From an uncultured Dorea sp. (GTDB lineage Bacteria; Bacillota; Clostridia; Lachnospirales; Lachnospiraceae), in assembly GCA_910584265.1 (NCBI GenBank), contig CAJTZE010000007.1:21105-85104 (forward strand): a DNA stretch of 64,000 bases, given 5' to 3'. Each line of letters starts with the position of its first letter. Position 1 is the stretch's first letter. Shown here piece after piece: positions 1 to 8,304 of this stretch. Below the pieces are notes generated by a model that was not told where the DNA came from, did no database searches, and worked only from the letters and a program-made list of their open reading frames with translations. The position numbers were made by a program, and so were the translations under genes.

Positions 1-1556
1 GCATCCCTCACCCGGAGCTTCAGCATATTGTGCTTCTTCCCAATCCGCCTTGCAGACAAAAGCTCCACATTCCGGGCCGCAAATACCGGCTTCGTATTTC
101 CCTTTCCAAAGGGCTCAAGAAGCGCCAGCTCCTGCATAAATTCCTCGGTAATACAAGAAAATGGCAGCTCCATATCGATGGATACCTTCTCCTGCAGCTC
201 CAGATCCGTGAGACGGCAGTTTTCATTCAGCATCCTGCGCAGCGGTTCGATATTCTCCCGCTTCATAGACAGTCCGGCCGCCAGCTTATGGCCTCCGAAC
301 CGGACCAGCAGCTCTTTACATCTGGTCAGCTCTTCAAACATAGGATAATCCTCTATGGAGCGTCCGGAGCCTTTCACCTCCGATTCTCCATCCGTCAGAA
401 TAAATACAGGCCGGTAATACCGCTCTCTAATTCTCCCGGCCGCAATCCCCGCCAGGCTTTCCTGACAGCCCGGAAGGTAAAGCACCAGTACCTTATCCTT
501 CCCTGCCTCTGTCTCCTCCACCAGCCGGACCGCTTCTCTGACCGCCGCTTCTGTCAGTTCCTTACGGCTGTCGTTCAATGCCTTCAGATCCCCCGCCAGC
601 ATATCCGCCTCCCGCTTACTCTCTGCCCGAAGGAGGCTTAGAGCGCGTTTCGCCGTATCCAGCCTGCCGCCCGCATTGATGCAGGGTCCTATCACAAACC
701 CGATATGGTAAGCGGAAATTGACGCTCCGTCAATGCCGGTGCATTCCATCAGCGCTTTTAATCCCGGATTCCTGCTGTTGGACAGCATCTCCAGTGCCTG
801 CTTTACGAGGATGCGGTTCTCTCCTGTCAGATCCATCACATCCCCCACTGTAGCAATTCCCACAGCCTCCATGAGGCCGCGGATATCCTCCGCATCCCTT
901 CCCGCCGCCTCGTAAAGGCATTCCATCAGCTTATAGGCAACTGCCGCCCCACAGAGTCCTTGAAAGGGATACCCGCAATCCGGCCGTTTCGGATCCACCA
1001 CTGCGTCTGCCTCCGGCAGACGGTAATGTTTCTCCCCTTCCGTCTCAATATATGGCACCTCATGGTGATCGGTTACAACCACTGTCATGCCAAGGCTCTT
1101 GGCATAAGCTGTCTCATCTGCCGCCGCAATGCCATTGTCGCAGGTAACTACCGTATCAATCCCATCCTGATAAGCACGGTCGATCAGCCTCCGGTTCAGC
1201 CCATAGCCGTCCAGGATACGGTCCGGAATATCCATATCCACATCCGCCCCCAGGCCCTCCAATGCTTCTAAAAGTATGTAAACAGCACAGACTCCGTCGA
1301 TATCATAATCTCCGATCACACGGATTTTGGCACGCTCCCTTATCTTCTCCGTCAGGATATCAACAGCCCTGTCCATATCCCTCATCTGCATTCCGTCATG
1401 AAGATCTGCAATCGTGCCGTTTAGATAATCATCAATCGCTTTATCCCCAATGATATCCCGGTTGCGAATCAGACCCGCAAGCCTTGGGCTGATATGGAAT
1501 TTTTGGCTGATGGCCGCAAAATCAGCGCCCTTTCTAAGCAGTACCCAGCGTTTCAT
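1..1556 (-). CDS. recJ: Single-stranded-DNA-specific exonuclease RecJ (3' end beyond window)
   Basis: RecJ degrades ssDNA 5'-3' in recombination and repair. Reading the minus strand from ATG at 1556 gives MKRWVLLRKG, then the DHH-family motifs in order: DYDIDG near residue 80, TDHHE near 160 and a GTVADV-like VGIATVGDVM near 240. The DHHA1 motif RFGGHKLAAGLS follows near residue 415. These acidic and His residues are the metal-binding set of the family. A clear Shine-Dalgarno GGAGGA lies about 9 nt before the ATG. The frame is open to the left edge, so about 518 codons are present and the C-terminal OB region is missing. The gene lies downstream of secDF but behind a terminator. Identity is firm. 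Confidence 0.96.
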   Translation of the reverse strand, partial: MKRWVLLRKGADFAAISQKFHISPRLAGLIRNRDIIGDKAIDDYLNGTIADLHDGMQMRDMDRAVDILTEKIRERAKIRVIGDYDIDGVCAVYILLEALEGLGADVDMDIPDRILDGYGLNRRLIDRAYQDGIDTVVTCDNGIAAADETAYAKSLGMTVVVTDHHEVPYIETEGEKHYRLPEADAVVDPKRPDCGYPFQGLCGAAVAYKLMECLYEAAGRDAEDIRGLMEAVGIATVGDVMDLTGENRILVKQALEMLSNSRNPGLKALMECTGIDGASISAYHIGFVIGPCINAGGRLDTAKRALSLLRAESKREADMLAGDLKALNDSRKELTEAAVREAVRLVEETEAGKDKVLVLYLPGCQESLAGIAAGRIRERYYRPVFILTDGESEVKGSGRSIEDYPMFEELTRCKELLVRFGGHKLAAGLSMKRENIEPLRRMLNENCRLTDLELQEKVSIDMELPFSCITEEFMQELALLEPFGKGNTKPVFAARNVELLSARRIGKKHNMLKLRVRD

Positions 1557-1635
1557 CTTATATTCTCCTCCGATTTACTATAAATAGACTATGCCTGTGC
1601 CGCCCGGCTTCGCGTAAACAGGCACATAATTCCAT

Positions 1636-1675
1636 TAACGAGAAAACAGCCATACCTTTTTTCCGGCATGGCTGT
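1636..1675 (-). terminator. Intrinsic terminator after secDF
   Basis: An 11-bp stem (1646-1656 with 1665-1675, one G-U pair) and an 8-nt loop are followed on the minus strand by a U-rich tail TTTTCTCGTT. It lies between the secDF stop and recJ and should end the SCIFF/secDF transcript. Confidence 0.75.
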
Positions 1676-1724
1676 CCTCATCTCATTATCTACAGTTCAA
1701 TCTTTCACTTTATTGCGGCAGATA

Positions 1725-3890
1725 CTATTTCTTCTTTACAGATACATTCTTCTCTCCGCCAAGCTTCTCCTTCATGATATACCACAACGCTCCCGTGATG
1801 CATACCGAAGAGTATGCTCCCACCAGAATACCGGCCATCAGAGGAAGCGCAAATTCCCTCATAGAGCTTACTCCCATGATGAACAGCAGCAATACCATAA
1901 CGAAGGTCGTCAGGGATGTATAAATACTTCTGGTAAGTGTCTGCGTAATACTCTTATTCACAACCTCAGCAAGGTCTGCCGCCTTTGTTTTCAGGCGCAG
2001 TTCCTCACGGATACGGTCAAAAATAACAATGGTCGCATTAATCGAATATCCCACGATAGTCAGCATACAGGCAATAAAGGTATTACCCACGGAAATTCTG
2101 GAAACCGCATAGAATGCAAGCACCACCAGTACATCGTGGAGCAGCGCTGTAACCGCACTTGCCGCAAACCGGATATCCTTAAACCGGAACCAGATATAGA
2201 TCAGCATACAGATTGTAGCCGCGATCACTGCGACAATAGCATCCTGTCTCATCTCGCCGCTGATGGTAGAACTGATATTCTCCGCCGTGATCGTGGTCTC
2301 ATCCACGCCGAAATTATCTGCCATCGCCTGATTCAGCGCCTCACGGGTATCAAGCTCCAGTGTCTTGGTCTTAATGATCACCTGTTTACTTCCGGCAACC
2401 TTCTGTGTCTGCACATTGGCATCGCCGGTCACCTCTTCCACAATCGGAACGATTTCCGCATCAATCTCATCTATCGTATAATCCTTATCAAATTCTACGG
2501 TTGTAGAAGTACCTCCTTCAAACTCCAGACTGTAGGAGAAGGCGCCTCTTCCGCCTGCCGCTCCGGCCCCCATCACTGCAAAGCCGCCAATGATCAGAAC
2601 CAGCGATATAGCAAAGAATACCTTCCTCTTTGCAAGAAAATCAATCGGCTTACGCTCCGGCTTCGGCTTGTAGTACAATTTTTCCTTCTTCAATCCTACT
2701 GCATAGAACGCAAATACGATCATACGCGTCACGACCAGCGCGGTAAACATAGACACGATAATACCAATGGCAAGTGTCTGCGCAAATCCCTTTACGCTTC
2801 CGGAACCCCGCATCCACAGCACAGCCGCCGCGATCAGGGTGGTCACGTTACCGTCCACAATGGCAGACATTGCCTTCTGGAATCCTGTCTTTAAGGAATT
2901 CCTTACACTCTTTCCTCTGCTCATCTCCTCCCTTACACGGGCAAAGATGATAACATTCGCATCTACAGCCATACCGATACTTAAGATAATACCTGCAAGG
3001 CCGGGCAGAGTCAGGGTAACCTCAAATGCATTCAGGATCACAAATACCAAGCCGGTATAAATCAGCAGCGCCAGGCTGGACGCGAATCCCGGAAGCAGAT
3101 ATGCCCAGATCATAAACAGGAACACAGCCGCAAGACCGGCCGCACCTGCCTTTACACTGGTGCTGATCGCCTGCTCGCCAAGCTGGGCTCCCACCACGTT
3201 AGAACGGAGCTCCTCAAGCTCCAGCTTCAAACCGCCGATACGGATGGTAGATGCAAGATTCTCAGCCTCCTCAAAGGTAAAATTACCGGTAATATATGCG
3301 GTTCCCCCGGTAATCGGATTCTTTACCTGCGGGTCGCTGATCGTCTCTCCGTCATATACAATATTGATCACCTGTCCTACAAATTCGGTAGTTGCATCTG
3401 CAAATTTCTGCTTTCCCGCTTCATTCAGCGTCAGCTCTACGCTGTACTCATTATTTCCCAGATCGTCCTGGCCGGATCTCGCAGCAGCTGTCTGTACATC
3501 AGCGCCGGTGATAACCGTCTCTCCATTGGGATCGGTAAATTCCAGTGATCCCGGCTTGCCAAGGTCATTCAGGATCGTATTGGCATCCGTTACACCCGGA
3601 ATCTCAATATTGATCCGGTCATTGCCCTCCTGATAGACCGTTGCTTCTGTACTATACTGCTCTACACGCCTCTGCAGCTTATAAATGGTATCGCTCATCT
3701 CCTCACTGGAAGGGTTCTTGTCCTTTACCTGATATGTGATGCTCACACCTCCCGCCAGATCAAGGCCGAGCGTAATATTCTTAGCCGCTCCGGTATGCCC
3801 CTTACCAAATCCCACGATCGTTGTAAATCCCAGCAGGGCAATCAATGCCGCGGTAACAATCAGGCTGATAATGCCTTTTGACTTGTTCAT
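1725..3890 (-). CDS. secDF: Fused protein translocase subunit SecDF
   Basis: The membrane protein SecDF uses the proton gradient to help Sec-dependent export. The 721-aa product is a SecD-SecF fusion. The N-terminal TM segment is followed by the SecD signature GLDLAGG (residues 42-48), the P1 ectodomain and a TM block containing GMAVDANVIIFARVREEM. A second half starts near residue 415 with a TM segment, the SecF-type motif SLEFEGGTST and a TM block with VGYSINATIVIFDRIREE. Length and order match the fused SecDF of many Firmicutes. It lies 98 bp downstream of scfB on the same strand, as is usual in Clostridia, so one transcript is likely. A terminator follows. Confidence 0.97.
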   Translation of the reverse strand: MNKSKGIISLIVTAALIALLGFTTIVGFGKGHTGAAKNITLGLDLAGGVSITYQVKDKNPSSEEMSDTIYKLQRRVEQYSTEATVYQEGNDRINIEIPGVTDANTILNDLGKPGSLEFTDPNGETVITGADVQTAAARSGQDDLGNNEYSVELTLNEAGKQKFADATTEFVGQVINIVYDGETISDPQVKNPITGGTAYITGNFTFEEAENLASTIRIGGLKLELEELRSNVVGAQLGEQAISTSVKAGAAGLAAVFLFMIWAYLLPGFASSLALLIYTGLVFVILNAFEVTLTLPGLAGIILSIGMAVDANVIIFARVREEMSRGKSVRNSLKTGFQKAMSAIVDGNVTTLIAAAVLWMRGSGSVKGFAQTLAIGIIVSMFTALVVTRMIVFAFYAVGLKKEKLYYKPKPERKPIDFLAKRKVFFAISLVLIIGGFAVMGAGAAGGRGAFSYSLEFEGGTSTTVEFDKDYTIDEIDAEIVPIVEEVTGDANVQTQKVAGSKQVIIKTKTLELDTREALNQAMADNFGVDETTITAENISSTISGEMRQDAIVAVIAATICMLIYIWFRFKDIRFAASAVTALLHDVLVVLAFYAVSRISVGNTFIACMLTIVGYSINATIVIFDRIREELRLKTKAADLAEVVNKSITQTLTRSIYTSLTTFVMVLLLFIMGVSSMREFALPLMAGILVGAYSSVCITGALWYIMKEKLGGEKNVSVKKK

Positions 3891-3988
3891 CTCTTACATC
3901 CTTTCTGTTTCTTTCTATTCTTAACTGAATCTATCTGAATCTAAATATTCATAAGGAGCCTATGGTAAACCGCACAATCCGGGCTGAG

Positions 3989-5377
3989 CTATGACAGCGC
4001 AGCCTTCATCATAATTGCACACTCTACGCGTTTCCTCTGCATCTCACATCCGATGTCATATGCATCATGGATCGTGCCGTGAAAGTTATATGCATTGGCC
4101 ATACAGCCGCCGCTGCAGTAAAATTTAGCAAAGCATGCCTTACATTTCTCCTTGGAATATACGCTGCAGCCCCGGAATTCATCTGCAATCTCCGGCCTCG
4201 TAATCCCCTCGTTCACATTTCCCATAAGAAATTCTTCCTGTCCCACAAACTGATGGCAGGGATACAGATCCCCCCACGGCGTCACAGACAGGTACTCCGT
4301 CCCTGAGCCGCAGCCGGACAGACGCTTGGAAATGCACGGCCCGCCTTCTAAGTCTATCATAAAATGGAAAAAGTTGAAACCTTTTCCCTGCTTTTCCCGT
4401 TCAATCATAAGCTGCGCCAGCTTATCGTATTCCTCCATGATCAGTGACAGATCCTCCTTACGGATCGCATATGGGTCTGTTTCATCCCCTACCACAGGCT
4501 CAATGGACATCTGCTTAAAGCCCAGATCTGCAAAATGCAGGATGTCTTTGGAGAAGTCCAGATTGTTCCGTGTAAATGTCCCCCGGATATAATACCGTTC
4601 CTGATCCCTGCTGTCCGCAAGCTTCTGAAACTTCGGCACGATCAGATCATAGCTTCCCTTTCCATTGCGGAAGGGGCGCATCTGATCGTTAATCTCCCTC
4701 CTGCCGTCCAGTGAAAGAACGACGTTGTCCATTTCCTGATTGATAAATTCCTGTATCTCGTCATTTAACAATACGCCGTTTGTAGTAACCGTAAACCGGA
4801 AATGCTTGTCATGGAGCTTTTCCTGCTCCCTCCCGTATGCCACAAGGTCCTTCACAACCTGCCAGTTCATCAGCGGCTCGCCTCCGAAGAAATCCACCTC
4901 AAGATTCCGCCTGCTGCCGGAACTGCGGATCAGAAAATCCAGCGCCTTCTTCCCCGTCTCAAAATCCATAAGCGCACGCCGCCCGTGATACTCGCCTTCC
5001 TCAGCAAAGCAGTATCTGCATGCAAGGTTACAGTCGTGGGCAATATGAAGGCACAGAGCCTTCACCACAGTTTTCCGCTGCTTCACAGCCCCGATCAGCG
5101 GTCCATATGTATCCGGCGCGAAGAGCTTTCCATCTGCCGTAAGCTCTATCACATCCTCCAGCGCATCCTGAAGCTCTTCTTCTGTATACCGAGAGCCCAG
5201 CGTATCAATAAGCATCCGCAGCGTCTCCGGCTCCTTCAGTGTCTCCACACTGTGATTCTCATTCTGTTCATTCAGCTTCTCGGTCACATCGTAACACAGC
5301 TCGTCCATCACATGCACCGCGCCGCTGTAAACATCAAGAACAATCCGATACCCGTTATTCTGGTACTGATGAATCAA
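3989..5377 (-). CDS. scfB: Radical SAM maturase of the SCIFF peptide (ScfB-type)
   Basis: This enzyme forms thioether (Cys sulfur to alpha-carbon) links in the SCIFF peptide encoded just upstream. The 462-aa protein has an N-terminal peptide-recognition-like region (residues 1-100). The radical SAM cluster motif is C116-NLA-C120-RY-C123, followed by FFGGEPL (a GGE-type SAM-binding motif). A C-terminal SPASM domain holds many cysteines (CGSG, YPCHQ, CKACFAKFYCSGGC, CEMQRKRVEC) for auxiliary Fe-S clusters. The family is named 'thioether cross-link-forming SCIFF peptide maturase'. The precursor gene is 103 bp upstream and secDF is downstream, the usual clostridial arrangement. The start is ATG at 5377. 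Confidence 0.96.
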   Translation of the reverse strand: MIHQYQNNGYRIVLDVYSGAVHVMDELCYDVTEKLNEQNENHSVETLKEPETLRMLIDTLGSRYTEEELQDALEDVIELTADGKLFAPDTYGPLIGAVKQRKTVVKALCLHIAHDCNLACRYCFAEEGEYHGRRALMDFETGKKALDFLIRSSGSRRNLEVDFFGGEPLMNWQVVKDLVAYGREQEKLHDKHFRFTVTTNGVLLNDEIQEFINQEMDNVVLSLDGRREINDQMRPFRNGKGSYDLIVPKFQKLADSRDQERYYIRGTFTRNNLDFSKDILHFADLGFKQMSIEPVVGDETDPYAIRKEDLSLIMEEYDKLAQLMIEREKQGKGFNFFHFMIDLEGGPCISKRLSGCGSGTEYLSVTPWGDLYPCHQFVGQEEFLMGNVNEGITRPEIADEFRGCSVYSKEKCKACFAKFYCSGGCMANAYNFHGTIHDAYDIGCEMQRKRVECAIMMKAALS

Positions 5378-5480
5378 TGTCCGTACCCCTTTCTATCTCA
5401 ATACTGTATCTTTTTTATATAACAGAAAGAAACAGCGACCATCAAAAGCCGCTGCTTAGAGCAATCCTTTTATACATGCA

Positions 5481-5624
5481 CTATTTCTTCTGTTCACACA
5501 CCTGATTCCCTACTGTACAGGAAGTCTTGCAGGCTGACTGGCATGATGTCTGGCACTCGCCGCATCCGCCCTTCTTCCATGTGTGATTCAGTGTCTGTGT
5601 ATTTAATGTCTTCACGTGCTTCAT
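5481..5624 (-). CDS. scfA: SCIFF ribosomal peptide precursor (six cysteines in forty-five)
   Basis: A 47-aa ORF starts MKHVKTLNTQTLNHTWKKGG and ends VCEQKK. Its six cysteines (residues 21, 24, 28, 32, 36 and 43) lie in a Gly/Ser/Thr-rich tail, the defining pattern of the SCIFF RiPP family. The leader part (about residues 1-19) should be recognised by the maturase and the Cys tail is the modified core. ATG at 5624 is preceded by AGGAGGG about 8 nt upstream. A sigma-A-like promoter lies at 5677-5705. The gene sits directly before scfB, which confirms the pairing. The biological role of SCIFF is not established; its near-universal presence in Clostridia suggests a housekeeping function. Confidence 0.96.
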   Translation of the reverse strand: MKHVKTLNTQTLNHTWKKGGCGECQTSCQSACKTSCTVGNQVCEQKK

Positions 5625-5676
5625 CTTAAACACCCTCCTAAAATAATAATCTTCTCTAATGTATTCTGACTTTCAC

Positions 5677-5705
5677 AGTATAGCATACTTATATTCTTTT
5701 GGAAA
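5677..5705 (-). promoter_or_regulatory. Sigma-A-type promoter of scfA-scfB-secDF
   Basis: On the minus strand, -35 TTTCCA (5700-5705) and -10 TATACT (5677-5682) are separated by 17 bp. The start of scfA is 53 nt below the -10. The -10 is strong and the -35 is a 4/6 match. Confidence 0.55.
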
Positions 5706-5755
5706 GTATTTTTTAGGCAAAACCGCCCTCATAAGATGTTCCTAAGAACATTACT

Positions 5756-6130
5756 CTAGGAAATCATTCCCCCGATCGTTCCTCCCCCTGCGCACAGCAG
5801 GAAGGTCGTGATCAGACTGGCCGCCGCTCCGTCCAGCGTCCGGTACACGCCGATCGTGATCAGGATCAGCAGGGCGAAATATAGAATACCCAGGATCAGC
5901 CCCCAGAGATACTTTTTGGTTCCCGCCATTTTCCCGATCACTAGACCTCCGATTAGTGTTGCAGTAATATAGATGGCAACGATGCCTGCCGATACCGCCT
6001 TTTCATCCATGTCCAATTTATACAGAAGCATTGCCAGCACCAGCAGCAGTATCCCTGTCAATACATATGCCAGCAGCAGTGATTTTAAGATCCATCCGGC
6101 CATCCTTGCTTCCCTTCGGTTTCTATCCAT
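5756..6130 (-). CDS. TIGR04086-type small membrane protein
   Basis: About 124 aa with four predicted TM helices separated by short loops (starting near residues 13, 45, 68 and 93) and a Gly-rich C-terminus (AGGGTIGG). Length, topology and position beside scfA/scfB fit the TIGR04086 membrane family, which is regularly encoded next to the SCIFF locus in Clostridia. Function is unknown; a role linked to SCIFF or export is inference from position. ATG at 6130 is preferred because GGGGTGGG lies upstream; an in-frame GTG four codons earlier (6142) has no properly spaced site. It lies 50 bp upstream of the scfA promoter. Confidence 0.8.
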   Translation of the reverse strand: MDRNRREARMAGWILKSLLLAYVLTGILLLVLAMLLYKLDMDEKAVSAGIVAIYITATLIGGLVIGKMAGTKKYLWGLILGILYFALLILITIGVYRTLDGAAASLITTFLLCAGGGTIGGMIS

Positions 6131-6191
6131 CTCACATCCCACCCCGCCATAAATTATATTAAATCATATGACCGGCCCAAAAAATTTATGC

Positions 6192-6257
6192 AAAAAACTA
6201 TCTGCACGGACAGAATCGGCTCTGTGAGTCTCCTCCTATCTGCGCAGATAGTTTTTT
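6192..6257 (-). terminator. Strong terminator after spoVT
   Basis: The arms AAAAAACTATCTGC (6192-6205) and GCAGATAGTTTTTT (6244-6257) are perfectly complementary over 14 bp. The loop carries a smaller inner ACAGA/TCTGT pairing. The A/T ends make it potentially bidirectional. It lies directly after the spoVT stop codon. Confidence 0.85.
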
Positions 6258-6262
6258 CATCT

Positions 6263-6811
6263 TTACTGCTCCATCTGGCGTCCGAGGAAACCAGCGGCGC
6301 AGACTGCAATCTTCCTTTCCGTTTCTCCGAACTTTTTCTTCTCATCCTTATTCAGGAGCACCACCGCCCCGATCACATCCCCCTCGCAGATAATCGGGGT
6401 TATGACCTCCCCTGTAAAGGAATCGTCCTGTTCGCCGATGATCTTGATAAATTTCTTATCACTGTCTGCAGCTAAAATATCCGCCCGCTCACTCATCGCC
6501 TGTCCCAGCTGCTTTGTGATGTATTTATCCTGCATGTCCTTGCGCCCGCTTCCCGACGCGGCAATCACCTGATCCATATCACAGATGCATACCAGACACC
6601 CAAGAGCCTGAGAAATACTCTCTGCATACTGCCTTGCGAAATTTGACAATTCACCGATAGGCGAGTATTTCTTGAGGATCACCTCTCCCTCCCTGTCCGT
6701 AAAAATTTCCAGAGGGTCGCCCTCTCTGATGCGGAGCGTCCTGCGGATTTCCTTCGGGATCACCACACGTCCAAGGTCGTCTATTCTACGTACAATTCCT
6801 GTTGCTTTCAT
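6263..6811 (-). CDS. spoVT: Stage V sporulation protein T
   Basis: SpoVT is an AbrB-family DNA-binding regulator of forespore genes late in sporulation. The 182-aa protein has the AbrB/MazE swapped-hairpin domain at residues 1-50 (MKATGIVRRIDDLGRVVIPK, then RTLRIREGDPLEIF). A GAF-like C-terminal sensor domain covers about residues 55-180. Length matches SpoVT (about 178 aa), not the short AbrB proteins. The frame is open to 6928, but ATG at 6811 has GGAGGG 10 nt upstream and begins exactly at the conserved N-terminus. It is followed by a strong terminator and is probably transcribed alone. Confidence 0.95.
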   Translation of the reverse strand: MKATGIVRRIDDLGRVVIPKEIRRTLRIREGDPLEIFTDREGEVILKKYSPIGELSNFARQYAESISQALGCLVCICDMDQVIAASGSGRKDMQDKYITKQLGQAMSERADILAADSDKKFIKIIGEQDDSFTGEVITPIICEGDVIGAVVLLNKDEKKKFGETERKIAVCAAGFLGRQMEQ

Positions 6812-6894
6812 ATAATAAGCCCTCCATCTGCAGATAATCATTAAACGTAATACTATTATCTGTAAATGGTGGTATTTTATACCTGATTTTTCAT

Positions 6895-7941
6895 TTACGA
6901 AAAATCTTCCCAGGTAAACGCATCCCATGGAATATTCACTTCTGCCCCTTCATTGATCAGGGTGTCTATATGCATCAATAGCGGGAAATCCTCCAAAGAT
7001 AGAATATTTCTCTCTGCCAGCTTCTTAGCCGCACGGGCTGTTCTCGTGGCGATTACGACAGATTCCAGCGTCACGCCCTTCAATTCATTCATCGCCTCTT
7101 CAAAGCTTAAGCCTCTTCCTAACAGAGTGCCGATCTTTCTGGTTCTGCCGCCGAATACGGTCACATACAGATCTCCCGCGCCATGGATCAGGTTTTCCGG
7201 CTTACCGCCGATGATTTCAAGAAGTTTTCCCATCTCCTTTACGCTCTGTCCAAAAAGCGCCGCCTGAGAATTGTAGTGCTGTGCTCCGATTTTCCCATCC
7301 CGTTTCTCCGCCATGCCTACAGCCAGCGTCACACCGAGGGCATATGCATTTTTCAGGGCAACTGCACACTCCACGCCTGTCACATCCGTAGAAAGGCTGA
7401 TATGATAATAATCCGTTGCCAGCAGTGCTTTGATAAATTTCAAGGTCTCTGCATCCTTTCCACAGAATGCCACATGGCTGTCATCATGGTCTGCCAGCTC
7501 ATAACTGGTGCACGGTCCGCCGATGGCGTTCAGATTCAAATGCTTCCCTTCCGGCTGCCTCTGTGCAAATATTTCCGGATAAGGAACCAATGTTCCATCC
7601 TCCAGATCCACCATGCCCTTCGTTACCGTAAGAACCGGAACCTCCTCTGGAAGCACCGGAAGAATCTCATCGCAAAACCAGTCAAGGCCGAAGCTGCTGA
7701 CTCCTCCGAGAACCAAATCCGCTCCCTCAAGAGCGTCCTTCAATTCTTCAATCTGATAGTATTTGATTCCATCATGCAATGTCCGCTTTAATGTAATATG
7801 ATAATTATCCTTCTTCAGTCCCTCAATAATCTCCCTGTCCAGCGGAGAACCTACCAGCCGCACCTCATGGCCGTTCTCAAAAGCCGGAAATGTAATTGCC
7901 GAATTCATCTGCCCTGCACACACAAAAGTAATAACACTCAT
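6895..7941 (-). CDS. GpsA-like NAD(P)-dependent dehydrogenase paralog, atypical nucleotide-binding loop
   Basis: The 348-aa protein follows the fold of glycerol-3-phosphate dehydrogenase GpsA along its full length. The N-terminal Rossmann region is residues 1-105. The catalytic-Lys segment CAVALKNAYALG has K197 at the expected place, and the C-terminal helical motif GAGDLYVTVFGGRTRKIGTLLG aligns with GLGDL...R...G. The dinucleotide loop, however, reads CAGQMNSA instead of the canonical GAGSWGTA, so the substrate or cofactor may differ. It is divergently transcribed from a LacI-type regulator with shared operator-like sites, which suggests induction by a metabolite rather than constitutive phospholipid synthesis. 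SD AGGAGG precedes ATG 7941. Fold assignment is firm; glycerol-3-phosphate as substrate is not. Confidence 0.85.
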   Translation of the reverse strand: MSVITFVCAGQMNSAITFPAFENGHEVRLVGSPLDREIIEGLKKDNYHITLKRTLHDGIKYYQIEELKDALEGADLVLGGVSSFGLDWFCDEILPVLPEEVPVLTVTKGMVDLEDGTLVPYPEIFAQRQPEGKHLNLNAIGGPCTSYELADHDDSHVAFCGKDAETLKFIKALLATDYYHISLSTDVTGVECAVALKNAYALGVTLAVGMAEKRDGKIGAQHYNSQAALFGQSVKEMGKLLEIIGGKPENLIHGAGDLYVTVFGGRTRKIGTLLGRGLSFEEAMNELKGVTLESVVIATRTARAAKKLAERNILSLEDFPLLMHIDTLINEGAEVNIPWDAFTWEDFS

Positions 7942-8008
7942 CTCAAATCCTCCTGTTTCATCTGCTTTTCACCACTATCTGCGGTAATTCCATTTATTTC
8001 TTGATACG

Positions 8009-8037
8009 ATTAAAACATCTTTCTCCTCCTCTGTCAA
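8009..8037 (-). promoter_or_regulatory. Sigma-A promoter of the GpsA-like gene
   Basis: On the minus strand, a perfect -35 TTGACA (8032-8037), a 17-bp spacer and -10 TTTAAT (8009-8014). It fires away from the lacI-type gene toward the GpsA-like start at 7941. Confidence 0.7.
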
Positions 8038-8093
8038 ACCTCGAAAAATCAACAGTTATCAGAAAAACAGTTCTCTTAATTAATAATTTCTTT

Positions 8094-8214
8094 TTGATTA
8101 ATCACAAGATTCTTTCCATGTATTTTCTTGATTTCCTGATTGTATTGTAAAACTTGACCTTTCTATTAATCAAAGCTATAATATTACTAATAAATCAGTC
8201 ATTTGATTAACGCC
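8094..8214. promoter_or_regulatory. Cluster of TTGATTAATCAA-like operator sites
   Basis: The palindrome TTGATTAATCAA is matched 11/12 at 8094-8105 and 10/12 at 8162-8173, with a half-site match at 8203-8214 and further ATAATCAAAA/TAAATCAAAA half-sites at 8221-8240. The second site fills the spacer of the lacI-type promoter, a place where binding would block RNA polymerase. Assigning the sites to the adjacent regulator is inference. Confidence 0.5.
8154..8182 (+). promoter_or_regulatory. Sigma-A promoter of the lacI-type regulator
   Basis: -35 TTGACC (8154-8159), a 17-bp spacer and a perfect -10 TATAAT (8177-8182). A palindromic TTAATCAA site lies inside the spacer, which suggests autorepression. 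Confidence 0.75.
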
Positions 8215-8304
8215 GAATCGATAATCAAAATAAATCAAAACAAGAATACCTTCGCGGCAAGATTAGCCTCACAAACATTCATTTTTGAGAAAGAGGTGTT
8301 TATT

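Noticed and set aside
1668..2894. 408-codon open frame on the plus strand
   Set aside because: It lies wholly antisense to secDF, has no ribosome site and its translation is His/Cys/Arg-rich with no domain; a frame shadow.
6812..6894. Sigma-G type promoter for spoVT
   Set aside because: A GTATA and a CATTTA box exist but their spacing (9 bp) does not fit the forespore sigma consensus.
6812..6928. N-terminal extension of SpoVT
   Set aside because: The extra 39 residues are not AbrB-like and ATG 6811 has a good SD; the extension is untranslated leader.
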